DNA of 64,000 nucleotides from 66-474 sp035249175. GTDB lineage: Bacteria > Pseudomonadota > Gammaproteobacteria > Xanthomonadales > Rhodanobacteraceae. Made by a program: the position numbers and the translations under genes. The notes under the pieces were generated by a model. That model saw only the letters and a list, made by a program, of their open reading frames with translations, was not told the DNA's origin and searched no databases. The DNA lies in the NCBI GenBank assembly GCA_035249175.1, contig DATFGT010000051.1, forward strand, positions 68,068 through 132,067. The letters are read 5' to 3'. Below are positions 17,141-25,366 of the stretch, piece by piece (the stretch's first letter is position 1; each line of letters starts with the position of its first letter).

Positions 17141-17491
17141 ATGCTGCAATATGCCATCAACGTGGTCGTCACGGTTGCCGTTGTCATAGCCGTTTCCGAA
17201 TTGGGAAGGCGCGACTCTTTCTGGGGAGCTGCGCTTGCATCACTGCCACTCACGTCGTTGCTCGCGTTCATCTGGATTTACCGCAGCACCGGGAACACCC
17301 AGACGGTGATTGCCCTTTCGCACGGCATCTTCTGGCTGGTAATCGCTGCATTGCCACTGTTCCTCGTTTTTCCCACACTCCTCAAGAGCGGCATGGCATT
17401 CTGGTCTGCGCTGGGCGTGTCCTGCGTAATCACAGTGGGTCTCTATTTCGCGATGGTCTGGACACTGGGACGTTTTGGCGTGCGTTTGTAG
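17141..17491 (+). CDS. DUF3147 family small membrane protein
   Basis: A 116-residue protein with four hydrophobic helices and almost no soluble part. The pattern ISELGRRDSFWGAALASLPLTSLLAFIWIY, read as separate segments (SELGRRDSFW; LPLTSLLAFIWIY), and the second half FWLVIAALPLFLVFPTLL fit DUF3147. Function is unknown; members are predicted inner-membrane proteins. It sits 25 bp after the receptor gene and 33 bp before piuC, all on the same strand, so co-transcription under the Fur box is plausible. That would make it a candidate iron-responsive membrane protein, though the association could be accidental. Confidence 0.75.
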   Translation: MLQYAINVVVTVAVVIAVSELGRRDSFWGAALASLPLTSLLAFIWIYRSTGNTQTVIALSHGIFWLVIAALPLFLVFPTLLKSGMAFWSALGVSCVITVGLYFAMVWTLGRFGVRL

Positions 17492-17524
17492 TACCCCGCG
17501 AGCGATACGAGCGACCGATATCTC

Positions 17525-18202
17525 ATGCTGCTGCAGATCGAAAACCTGCTCGATACCGCGTCGCTCGCGCGCACGCTTGCGAAGTTGGACGGCGCGGAGT
17601 GGATCGACGGGCGCGAAACCGTTGGCCCGCAAGGTGCATTGGTCAAGCGCAACCAGCAGTTGCCGGATGCTTCGCCGCTGCGGGCGGAACTGGGCCGCGA
17701 AGTATTGGCCGCGTGCGCGCGCCATCCCCAGTTCCATGCGGCCACGCTGCCGATGAAAATCCTGCCGCCGCGCTTTAACCGTTACGAAAACGGCGGCGCC
17801 TACGGACCGCACATCGACGGCGCAGTGATGGCGCTGGCCGACGGCAGCCAATTGCGCGGCGACATCGCCTGCACGCTGTTCCTCGTCGATCCGGAAAGCT
17901 ACGACGGCGGCGAATTGATCATCGAAGACACTTACGGCGAGCACGAAATCAAACTGGCCGCGGGTGATGCCATCGTGTATCCGGCCAGCAGCCTGCACCG
18001 CGTCGAACCGGTGACACGCGGCGCGCGCGTGGCTGCGTTCTTCTGGATCCAGAGTCTGGTGCGCGACGAAGCGCAACGCCGCATGCTGTTGCAACTCGAT
18101 ACCGCGATTCGGCAACTTACCGGGAGCGGTGCCGACGCGAATGCGGTCAGGCAGCTCACCGGCGTGTACCACAACCTGCTGAGGCAGTGGGCGGAGACTT
18201 AG
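17525..18202 (+). CDS. piuC: Fe(II)/2-oxoglutarate-dependent PKHD-type hydroxylase PiuC
   Basis: A 225-residue cytoplasmic dioxygenase of the PiuC/YbiX family, linked to iron acquisition by gene context in many proteobacteria. The facial triad is visible: HID at about residues 96-98 (GPHIDGAVM) and His at about 158 (SLHRVEPVTRG), with the 2-oxoglutarate arginine a few residues on. The N-terminal MLLQIENLLD and the middle PPRFNRYENGGAYG are family hallmarks. Its substrate is not established; maturation or hydrolysis of an imported siderophore has been proposed. It is the last gene of the receptor / DUF3147 / piuC cluster and is followed five bases later by a long-form copy of the interspersed repeat. 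Confidence 0.94.
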   Translation: MLLQIENLLDTASLARTLAKLDGAEWIDGRETVGPQGALVKRNQQLPDASPLRAELGREVLAACARHPQFHAATLPMKILPPRFNRYENGGAYGPHIDGAVMALADGSQLRGDIACTLFLVDPESYDGGELIIEDTYGEHEIKLAAGDAIVYPASSLHRVEPVTRGARVAAFFWIQSLVRDEAQRRMLLQLDTAIRQLTGSGADANAVRQLTGVYHNLLRQWAET

Positions 18203-18207
18203 CCTTT

Positions 18208-18322
18208 GCGATCGTCCCTGATCGCCGCATTTCCACTCTCCTCGGATTGTTCAGATTCGTCAGTCCGTGGAGGCCAGAACGGCCTTCCACGGCCTGACTT
18301 TCCACAACAACCGCTTCGAACG
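18208..18322 (+). repeat. Interspersed repeat, long form, copy 1
   Basis: Starts with the small inverted repeat GCGATCGTCCCTGATCGC (18208-18225), then a variable spacer of about 48 bp, then the core beginning CCAGAACGGCC at 18274 and running through GGCCTGACTT and ACAACAACCGCTTCGAA. Same layout and almost the same length as copies at 31330 and 62597. It lies between piuC and rapA. Confidence 0.85.
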
Positions 18323-18391
18323 ACACACCCGTCACTCGGCAACAGGAACGCGACGCGCGATAATACGCGGCTTTCCGACAGCGGATTCGTG

Positions 18392-21223
18392 ATGGACTAT
18401 ATTCCTGGCCAACGCTGGGCGTCAGAGGCGGAGCCCGAACTCGGTCTCGGCACCGTGCTGCGTTGCGACGATCGCGCGGTGCAAGTGCTGTTCGCGAAGT
18501 CCGGCGTGGTTCGCAACTATTCATCGCACGGCGCGCCGCTCGCGCGTGCCGCATTCCGCGTCGGCCAGCGCATCGCGGGGCGCGGCATCGCCTTCGTGGT
18601 CGAACGCATCGACCTCCGCGACGGTTTGCTGGTGTATTCGGGCGAGAAGCGCGAACTGGCCGAAGGCCAGCTCGACGACGAACAATCGCTGTCACAAGCC
18701 GACGCGCGCCTGATCTCCGCGCGCATCGACAAGCCCCATCACTACGAATTACGCAAGCAAGCCTTGCTGGCACGCGCGGCGGCGCGACGATCCGATGCCT
18801 GGGGCATCTTGTCGGCGCGGGTCGACTTGCTGCCCCACCAGCTCGGCGTGGTCGCGGCCTGCATGGAACGCGAACACCCGCGCGCCCTGCTCGCCGATGA
18901 AGCCGGCCTCGGGAAGACGATCGAAGCCGGCATGCTGGTTGCACGCATGCTGGCCACCGGCCGCGTCACGCGCGTACTGATCCTGCTGCCGGAAGCATTG
19001 CTCGTGCAATGGTTCGTCGAAATGCGTCGGCGTTTTCAACTCGCCTTCGCGATCATCGACGAGGAGCGCTGCACGGCGATCGCCGCGGCAGGCTCCGACC
19101 GGAATCCGTTCGAGGACGAACAACTCGCGATCGCTCCCCTCGCATGGTTGGCGCATGAGCCGCAGCGGCGGGGGCAGGCATTGGGGGCGTGCTGGGACAT
19201 GCTGATCGTGGACGAGGCGCACCACCTCGAGTGGACGCCGGAAGCCGCGAGTGCCGAATACCTGCTCGTCGAGGCATTGGCCGCGACCACGCCCAGTGTG
19301 GCCCTGTTGACGGCAACGCCGGAGCAGCTCGGCCGTCGTGCGCACTTCGCACGCTTGCGCTTGCTGGACCCCGCGCGCTTCGATGATCTCGAACGTTATC
19401 TCGCAGAGGCCGAAAGCTATGCGGCGTTGTCGCCGATTGCCGAACGCATCAGGTCCGGCGAGCCTTTGGGTGAAAACGATCGCGCGTCACTGCGCGAACG
19501 CTTTCCCCATGACCCGGCATTGCAAATGCTGGTGAGCGCATATCCGAAAAGCGCGGACGCATTGCTGACTGCGTTGATCGATCGCCACGGCACCGGCCGG
19601 ACAATGTTCCGGAACCGTCGCGACAGCGTCGGCGGATTTGCCGGACGTCAACTCGACCCGGAAGGCGCCGCCGGGGACGGCGATGCATCGGTGCAACCGG
19701 ATCTGCTTGCGGAATTCGAAGACGACGTTCGAGGGGTCGGAGCGGAATTGCGCGCGCTCGATTATGCCAACGATTCCCGCCTGGAATGGCTGCTTTGGTT
19801 GCTGGATTTGCATCGCGACGACAAGTTCCTGTTGATCGCGACCCGCCGCGCCAAGGTCGAGGCCATCGATGCGGCGCTGCGCAGGCGTACCGGCGCCGCA
19901 GTCGCGTGCTTCCATGAAGGCATGACGCTGTTGCAGCGTGATCGCGCGGCCGCGTGGTTCGCCCAGCCGGACGGCGCACGCCTGCTGCTGTGTTCGGAGA
20001 TCGGATCAGAGGGCCGCAACTTCCAGTTCGCGCACCGGCTCGTGCTCTGGGACCTGCCGCTCGACCCGGATTTGATCGAACAACGCATCGGACGATTGGA
20101 CCGCATTGGCCAGCGTCGCCCGGTGTCGTTGCACGTTCCGGCGCTGCGGGGCGCCGCGCAAGAGGCCATTCTTCGCTGGCACGCCGAGGGCACGCGCGTG
20201 CTGCGTGAATGTCCCGCGGATGGGCGCGAGCTGCTGCGCCGGTTTGGCGCCGAACTCACCCGCATCGCGCGCGCGCACGCCGAGGCCGGCGAGTCCGACG
20301 ACCCGGAGCTGGACGACCTGGTAAGCGAGACGGCAGCCTCGCACGCCGAGCTTTCCGAAACCATCCGTTCGGGGCGCGACCGCCTGCTTGAACTTGCTGC
20401 GCGGAACGCGGGCAGCAAGGCGCTGTTGCACGCAATGCGCGCCGCTGACGGCGATGAGCCGTCGCACATGCTGATGCAACAATGCTTCGAACCCTTCGGC
20501 GTGCACGTCGAGGACCTGGGCGACGGCAGCATCCTGCTGGACCCGGAATTCCTGTCCACTGATGCCCTGTCCGGCTTCGCCGATGGCCCGCGGCGCGCGA
20601 CGTTCGACCGCACCCTGGCGCTGGCACGCGAGGAACTGGATCTGCTGCGGATGGATCATCCTTTGATCGTCGGGGCCTTCGATTTGCTGCTCGCAGGCGA
20701 ATTCGGCAATGCGTCGTTCCTGGTCGATCCCGCGTTGCCGGCGCGCAGCGTGCTGCTGGAAGCCTTGTACGTGGTGGAGAGCGTCGCCGATCTGCGGCTG
20801 GACGTGCCACGTTTCCTGCCACCGACGCCGCTCACCGTGTGCGTCGATTCACGACTGGCGCCGCGCGACTACACGCCGTCCATCCTGTCGCTCGCACGCG
20901 CCCGTGAGCGCACGCTCGATGTCTCGCGCTATCGCCGCTACCTCGCGCAACTGGTGCCGCCGATGCTGGAGTCCGCCGAAGCGTTGGCTACCGAACGCGC
21001 ACGCGAGGCCACGGGCGCAGCGATTGCGGACGCACGGGCAGCACTCGACGCGCGCCTGCAGCGATTGCAGGCATTGGCGAAGATCAACGCCTCGGTGACA
21101 CCGGACGAAATCGCGACGACGGAATCCACGCGCGACCAGACCCTGGCAGCATTGACCCGCGCCCGCCCGCGGCTGGATGCCGTACGAATGGCGGTCAGCG
21201 CGGATTTCCTGGCGCTTCGGTAA
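18392..21223 (+). CDS. rapA: RNA polymerase-associated SNF2 helicase RapA
   Basis: A 943-residue Swi2/Snf2 ATPase that binds core RNA polymerase and recycles it after stalled transcription; E. coli RapA has 968 residues. ATG 18392 begins MDYIPGQRW, the characteristic RapA N-terminus, followed by the Tudor-like Ntd. Walker A is in DEAGLGKTIEAG (about 167-178), motif II is DEAH at about 273-276 (VDEAHHLEWTPE), and the helicase C-terminal motif VI is ERIGRLDRIGQRRPV near residues 566-580. The C-terminal RapA-specific domain is present with reduced length. The frame extends upstream of ATG 18392 through the repeat copy, but nothing there supports a longer protein. Confidence 0.95.
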   Translation: MDYIPGQRWASEAEPELGLGTVLRCDDRAVQVLFAKSGVVRNYSSHGAPLARAAFRVGQRIAGRGIAFVVERIDLRDGLLVYSGEKRELAEGQLDDEQSLSQADARLISARIDKPHHYELRKQALLARAAARRSDAWGILSARVDLLPHQLGVVAACMEREHPRALLADEAGLGKTIEAGMLVARMLATGRVTRVLILLPEALLVQWFVEMRRRFQLAFAIIDEERCTAIAAAGSDRNPFEDEQLAIAPLAWLAHEPQRRGQALGACWDMLIVDEAHHLEWTPEAASAEYLLVEALAATTPSVALLTATPEQLGRRAHFARLRLLDPARFDDLERYLAEAESYAALSPIAERIRSGEPLGENDRASLRERFPHDPALQMLVSAYPKSADALLTALIDRHGTGRTMFRNRRDSVGGFAGRQLDPEGAAGDGDASVQPDLLAEFEDDVRGVGAELRALDYANDSRLEWLLWLLDLHRDDKFLLIATRRAKVEAIDAALRRRTGAAVACFHEGMTLLQRDRAAAWFAQPDGARLLLCSEIGSEGRNFQFAHRLVLWDLPLDPDLIEQRIGRLDRIGQRRPVSLHVPALRGAAQEAILRWHAEGTRVLRECPADGRELLRRFGAELTRIARAHAEAGESDDPELDDLVSETAASHAELSETIRSGRDRLLELAARNAGSKALLHAMRAADGDEPSHMLMQQCFEPFGVHVEDLGDGSILLDPEFLSTDALSGFADGPRRATFDRTLALAREELDLLRMDHPLIVGAFDLLLAGEFGNASFLVDPALPARSVLLEALYVVESVADLRLDVPRFLPPTPLTVCVDSRLAPRDYTPSILSLARARERTLDVSRYRRYLAQLVPPMLESAEALATERAREATGAAIADARAALDARLQRLQALAKINASVTPDEIATTESTRDQTLAALTRARPRLDAVRMAVSADFLALR

Positions 21224-21260
21224 TAATCCAACCTGCGCGCTATCTGCCTGACGGATGCGG

Positions 21261-21307
21261 GCGAAGCGGCTGTTGGTGAAAAGTCAGGGCACGGAAGCCC
21301 GTTCTGA
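21261..21307 (-). repeat. Interspersed repeat, core form, copy 2
   Basis: On the minus strand it reads CAGAACGGGCTTCCGTGCC then CTGACTTTTCACCAACAGCC and GCTTCGC. It lies in the convergent gap between rapA and secF. The 5' GCGATCG arm of the long form is missing. Confidence 0.8.
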
Positions 21308-21380
21308 TACCGGCTGTGCGATTAACCCACATTCCAGCCGTACTGTTGGATGTTCAGCGATCATGGATCGATCGCATCAA

Positions 21381-22343
21381 TTACGGTCGGCGCGCAAGTT
21401 CCGGGTTGTCCCTGGTCACCGGCATCAGGTCCTTCTTCGAAACGCCCAACCACAACAGCATCGGGCTGGCGAAGAAGATCGACGACAAGGTGCCGACCAG
21501 AATGCCGATCAGCATGGTGATCGCGAAGCCATGCACGGCAGTGCCCCCGAACAACCACAATGAAGCCATGGTGATGGCGGTGAACACCGACGTGATGATG
21601 GTGCGCGACAAGGTATTGTTGATCGCGCGGTTGAGGATCTGCGGCGTATCGGCCTTGCGCGTGAGGCGGAACAATTCACGCACGCGGTCGAACACGACCA
21701 CCTTGTCGTTGATCGAATAACCGATCACCGCGAGGATCGACGCCAGCACGGTCATGTCGAACTCGCGCTGGACCAGTGCGATGATGCCGACCGTGATCAC
21801 CGTGTCATGGATTTCGCTGGCCACCGCGGCGAACGCGAACCGCTTTTCGAACCGCACCCACAGGTAGACCATGATGCCGATGATCACAACGATCGCCGCA
21901 TAGATGCCGCTGGTCTTCAGTTCCTGTCCGACTTCGGGGCCGACGAAGTCCGGCGGCTGCGCCAGCTTCGCCCCCGAGTTGGACGCCTGCAGTGCGGCCA
22001 TCACGCGCTTGGATACCTCGCCCGCGATCTGGTCGGGACTTTCCTTCGCGCTGGTTTGCTTGGGCGGCTGCAGGCGAATCGAGATTTCGCGCGTACCGCC
22101 CATGCTCTGCACGACGGCGTGATCGAACCCGGCCTTGGTCAACGCACCGCGGACATCGCCGACATCGACGGGTTTTTCGTAGCTCACGTTGAGCAGGATG
22201 CCGCCGGTGAAGTCGAGGCCGTAGTTCAAGCCCTTCACGGTGATGGCCCACACCGACACGATCAGCAGGATCGCCGAAATGACGATGCTGACCTTGCGCA
22301 TGCCAAGGAAGTTGATGTTGAGGTCGTGGTGGAAGATTTCCAT
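21381..22343 (-). CDS. secF: Protein translocase subunit SecF
   Basis: A 320-residue inner-membrane protein that with SecD uses proton-motive force to complete protein export through SecYEG. Six transmembrane helices: one near the start (VSIVISAILLIVSVWAITVKG) and five after the periplasmic domain. Family signatures are GLDFTGGILL just after helix 1, the VGPEVGQEL segment, and the late YSINDKVVVFDRVRE and RTIITSVFTAITMASLWLFGG. The C-terminal tail has a few extra residues after DLMPVTRDN. It is the last gene of yajC-secD-secF, 45 bp after secD, and converges with rapA. Confidence 0.97.
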   Translation of the reverse strand: MEIFHHDLNINFLGMRKVSIVISAILLIVSVWAITVKGLNYGLDFTGGILLNVSYEKPVDVGDVRGALTKAGFDHAVVQSMGGTREISIRLQPPKQTSAKESPDQIAGEVSKRVMAALQASNSGAKLAQPPDFVGPEVGQELKTSGIYAAIVVIIGIMVYLWVRFEKRFAFAAVASEIHDTVITVGIIALVQREFDMTVLASILAVIGYSINDKVVVFDRVRELFRLTRKADTPQILNRAINNTLSRTIITSVFTAITMASLWLFGGTAVHGFAITMLIGILVGTLSSIFFASPMLLWLGVSKKDLMPVTRDNPELARRP

Positions 22344-22388
22344 GGATGTTCGTCGTGTCTCGATGGCGAAACGCCGTGTGATTCGGAC

Positions 22389-24251
22389 TCAGACCCAGAG
22401 CGTCTTGAGCTTGCGTTTGCGGCCGCCGTGGATCAGCGCGGTGATCGCATGGGTCATGGTCACCGAGGTGAACAGCGAGGTGGAAATACCAATGAACAGC
22501 GTGATGCCGAAGCCCTTGATCGCGCCGGAACCGACCGTGATCAGGCCCAGCGCTGCCAGCAAGTGGGTGACGTTGGCGTCAAGGATCACCGACCACGCTT
22601 TTTCGTAACCCGCGCGGATCGAGGCCAGCGGCGTCGAACCATTGCGCAGTTCTTCGCGGATGCGCTCGCAGATCAGCACGTTCGCATCGATCGCCATGCC
22701 GAGCGTCAGCACGATGCCGGCGATGCCCGGCATGGTCAGCGTCACTCCGATCGCGGACATCACCGCGATCAGGATCAGCAGGTTGAACACCAGCGCAATG
22801 TCCGCAACGAGACCGAACAGCCGGTAGTAAATCGCTGCCGCGATCAGCACCAGCACCAAACCCAGGATCACCGCGCGTTCGCCCTTCCTGATGTTGTCCT
22901 GACCAAGGCTGGGGCCGATCACGCTTTGCTCGACGATGTCCATCGGCGCCGCCAGCGAACCCGAACGCAGCATCAGCGAGAGGGTCTGCGCTTCCTGCTG
23001 GGTGAGGCCGGTGGTCTGGAATTTCTTGCCGAATACGCCCTGGATCACGGCATTGTTCAATACCGTTTCGGTGGTCTTGGAAGAATGCACTTCCTTGCCA
23101 TCCACGATCTTCACCACCGGCGTGGTCTCGATATAGACGACGCCCATCCGCTTGCCGACGCTTTCGGTGGTGAAGTCCAGCATCTTGCGCGCGCCGCTGG
23201 AATTCAGCGTCACATTGACGTCCGGCATGCCGGACTGCTGGTCGTAACCCGACGAAGCATCCACCAGCTCATCACCACTCACGATCACGCGCTTTTTCAG
23301 CACCACCGGCTGGCCGTCCTTCATGTAATACAGGCGGTCATCGGGCGGCACGCTGCCGGTGCGGGCGGCCTCCTGTGGATTCACGTTCGGATCGTCGGCG
23401 TGGTATTCGAGCGTCGCGGTCGCGCCCAGCACGCGCTTGGCCTCGGCGGTGTCTTGCACGCCCGGCAGTTCCACCACGATGCGGGTCTGGCCCTGTTGCT
23501 GGATCAACGGCTCCGACACGCCCAGCGCATTCACCCGGTTGCGCAGCGTGGTGACGTTCTGGGTAATGGTGGTCTGCGCCAGCTTCTGCAGCACGTCCGG
23601 CTTGATGGAGGCATGCAGTGTGTAGGCGCCGCCCGGGGTGCGGCCGTCGCTGAGGTTGAGGTCGGTCGCATCGGTGCCTATGGCACCGGCGGCCCGGTCG
23701 CGATCGTCCGAGGACTTGAACACCGCCTGCACGCCGTCGCCGCTCAGTGACACCGAATCAACCGGGATTTGTTTCTGGCGCAGGGTGGACCGGATGTCAT
23801 CAAGGTAACGCTGCTGCTGCTTCTGCAGCACGGCGTTCTGGTCCACCGCCATCAGAAAGTGCACGCCACCTTGCAGGTCCAGGCCCAGCGGCATGGCGCG
23901 CGCGCCGATCTTCTGCAGCCACGGCGGCACCGTGGTCGCGAGGTTCAGCGCGACCGTGTAGTCATCGCCCAGCGCCACGCGCAATACGTCGGAACCGCGC
24001 AATTGCACGTCGGTGTTGGCGAAGCGCACCAGCATGCGGTCCTTTTCGATCGAGATGTCCTGATAGGACACGTTCTGCCTGTCGAGATCGGCGGCGACCT
24101 TTTTCTGTAGGCTCGCATCCACCTTGGCTTCGCGATTGGCCACGATCTGCACGGCGGGCTGCGGCCGGAACGCGTTGGGGGCGGCGTACAGCAAGCCCAG
24201 CACCATTGCGAGGGCTACCACCCAGTATTTCCAGCGGGGAAAGTCGATCAT
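22389..24251 (-). CDS. secD: Protein translocase subunit SecD
   Basis: A 620-residue export motor subunit, the usual length. An N-terminal helix (WKYWVVALAMVLGLLYAAPN) leads into the periplasmic P1 domain, with GLDLQGGVHFLMAVD close to residue 120. The middle holds the RVNALGVSEPLIQQQG and RIVVELPGVQDTAEA segments. The C-terminal membrane region carries LGQDNIRKGERA, GMAIDANVLICERIREEL and FGITLFIGISTSLFTSVT. The transmembrane aspartate in MAIDANV is the conserved residue tied to proton coupling. It sits 46 bp downstream of yajC and 45 bp upstream of secF, so the three form an operon. Confidence 0.97.
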   Translation of the reverse strand: MIDFPRWKYWVVALAMVLGLLYAAPNAFRPQPAVQIVANREAKVDASLQKKVAADLDRQNVSYQDISIEKDRMLVRFANTDVQLRGSDVLRVALGDDYTVALNLATTVPPWLQKIGARAMPLGLDLQGGVHFLMAVDQNAVLQKQQQRYLDDIRSTLRQKQIPVDSVSLSGDGVQAVFKSSDDRDRAAGAIGTDATDLNLSDGRTPGGAYTLHASIKPDVLQKLAQTTITQNVTTLRNRVNALGVSEPLIQQQGQTRIVVELPGVQDTAEAKRVLGATATLEYHADDPNVNPQEAARTGSVPPDDRLYYMKDGQPVVLKKRVIVSGDELVDASSGYDQQSGMPDVNVTLNSSGARKMLDFTTESVGKRMGVVYIETTPVVKIVDGKEVHSSKTTETVLNNAVIQGVFGKKFQTTGLTQQEAQTLSLMLRSGSLAAPMDIVEQSVIGPSLGQDNIRKGERAVILGLVLVLIAAAIYYRLFGLVADIALVFNLLILIAVMSAIGVTLTMPGIAGIVLTLGMAIDANVLICERIREELRNGSTPLASIRAGYEKAWSVILDANVTHLLAALGLITVGSGAIKGFGITLFIGISTSLFTSVTMTHAITALIHGGRKRKLKTLWV

Positions 24252-24297
24252 GGTTCGAGACTGGTCTGCGCGGAAGAAGGCATGCCTGGAGGCATGC

Positions 24298-24624
24298 TCA
24301 CGAGGATTTCAGCGTGCCCTTCGGCAACACGTTGGAGACGGCGCCCTTCTGCACCCGGATCTGCACGTTGTCGGCCACTTCCACGGTGAGGAAATGCTCG
24401 CCCACGTTTTCGACCCGGCCGAGGATGCCGGCCGCGATCACTTCGTCGCCCTTGGCGATCTCCGAAATCATCTTGCGCTGTTCCTTGGCGCGCTTCTGCT
24501 GCGGACGGATCAGCAGGAAATAGAACACGACGAACAACAGGATCAGGAAGCCGAATGAGTACATCGGGTTCGGTTCGCCCGCCGCGGCGGGCGCCGCAGC
24601 AGCGGCGAAAAGCGTCGAAAACAT
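24298..24624 (-). CDS. yajC: Preprotein translocase accessory subunit YajC
   Basis: A 108-residue single-pass membrane protein of the SecDF-YajC complex. The start at ATG 24624 (MFSTLFAAAAAP) is preferred to the upstream frame extension because GAGAG lies seven bases before it. One transmembrane helix (FGFLILLFVVFYFLLI) is followed by the signature RPQQKRAKEQ and the cytoplasmic domain with GDEVIAAGILGRVENVGEHFLTVEVADNV, here read in parts. Unlike E. coli, queA and tgt are not upstream; instead the asparaginase-like gene is divergent, with 180 bp between the starts. Confidence 0.96.
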   Translation of the reverse strand: MFSTLFAAAAAPAAAGEPNPMYSFGFLILLFVVFYFLLIRPQQKRAKEQRKMISEIAKGDEVIAAGILGRVENVGEHFLTVEVADNVQIRVQKGAVSNVLPKGTLKSS

Positions 24625-24804
24625 GTGGGACTCTCGGTTGTGGGGCGGCCGCAACAGCGGCGGGTCTGCCCAAAAGACAGCGGATTATGCCACGGCCGGG
24701 CGGGTCGCGCATGCGCGGCAAGGCATGGATGGGCCGAGCCGTGACGCAGGTTGGACACGCTGCGATAATTTCAGGTTCCGCAAAACCCCGAAGGAACCGC
24801 CACG

Positions 24805-25293
24805 ATGCAGCACCTCACGGTCGTCACCACGGGCGGCACCATTGACAAGGTGTACTTCGACGCGAAGTCCGATTACCAGATTGGCGCGCCGCAGATCGGA
24901 GAGATCCTGGCGCAACTGGGCGTCGCGTTCGAGTTCGACGTGGTGCCGATACTGCGCAAGGACAGCCTGGAGATGACCGAGGCGGATCGTGCGGCAATCC
25001 GCGATGTCGTCGAGAAGCAGCCGCGCCGGCACATCCTGATCACCCACGGCACCGACACCATGGTGGAAACCGCGCGGGCACTGGCCGGCCTTTCCGGCAA
25101 GACCATCGTGCTGACCGGCGCGCTGAACCCCGCGCGCTTCCAGGGTTCGGACGCGGTATTCAACATCGGTTGCGCGGTGGGTGCGGTGCAGACGCTCGGC
25201 GATGGTGTTTGGATCGCGATGAACGGCCGCATTTGGGAACCCGCACAGGTGCGCAAGAACCGTGCGGCGAATCGCTTCGAGGAAATCCGCTAG
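24805..25293 (+). CDS. Single-domain asparaginase-like protein
   Basis: A 162-residue protein matching only the N-terminal domain of L-asparaginases, which are usually about 330 residues. Both catalytic threonine motifs are present, TTGGTIDK at about 7-14 and THGTDTM at about 77-83, and the later segment VLTGALNPARFQGSDA is conserved. A lysine in QVRKNRAANRFEE could take the role of the catalytic lysine. The C-terminal domain, which supplies dimer contacts in the full enzyme, is absent. The reading frame ends cleanly, with AAGGA nine bases before the ATG, so it looks like a genuine short family rather than a broken gene. Such short asparaginase-domain proteins are known in several proteobacteria. 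Confidence 0.82.
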   Translation: MQHLTVVTTGGTIDKVYFDAKSDYQIGAPQIGEILAQLGVAFEFDVVPILRKDSLEMTEADRAAIRDVVEKQPRRHILITHGTDTMVETARALAGLSGKTIVLTGALNPARFQGSDAVFNIGCAVGAVQTLGDGVWIAMNGRIWEPAQVRKNRAANRFEEIR

Positions 25294-25318
25294 CGGCCAA
25301 ATGGCGCGCTGATCCGAA

Positions 25319-25346
25319 TACGAGCCCGGCGTGCGCCGGGCTCGTA
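25319..25346. terminator. Long perfect hairpin between convergent genes
   Basis: TACGAGCCCGGCG pairs with CGCCGGGCTCGTA, a 13-bp arm on each side with two central bases. It lies between the asparaginase-like gene and the S53 peptidase gene, which converge, so a bidirectional terminator is likely. There is no T tract on either strand, so termination efficiency is uncertain. Confidence 0.65.
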
Positions 25347-25366
25347 AACCGCGATGAAAGTTGGCG

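Noticed and set aside
21807..23750. 647-residue open frame opposite secD/secF
   Set aside because: Overlaps two unmistakable export genes on the other strand and has no recognisable domain.
24625..24804. Riboswitch upstream of the asparaginase-like gene or yajC
   Set aside because: The 180-bp region shows no recognisable conserved aptamer motif.
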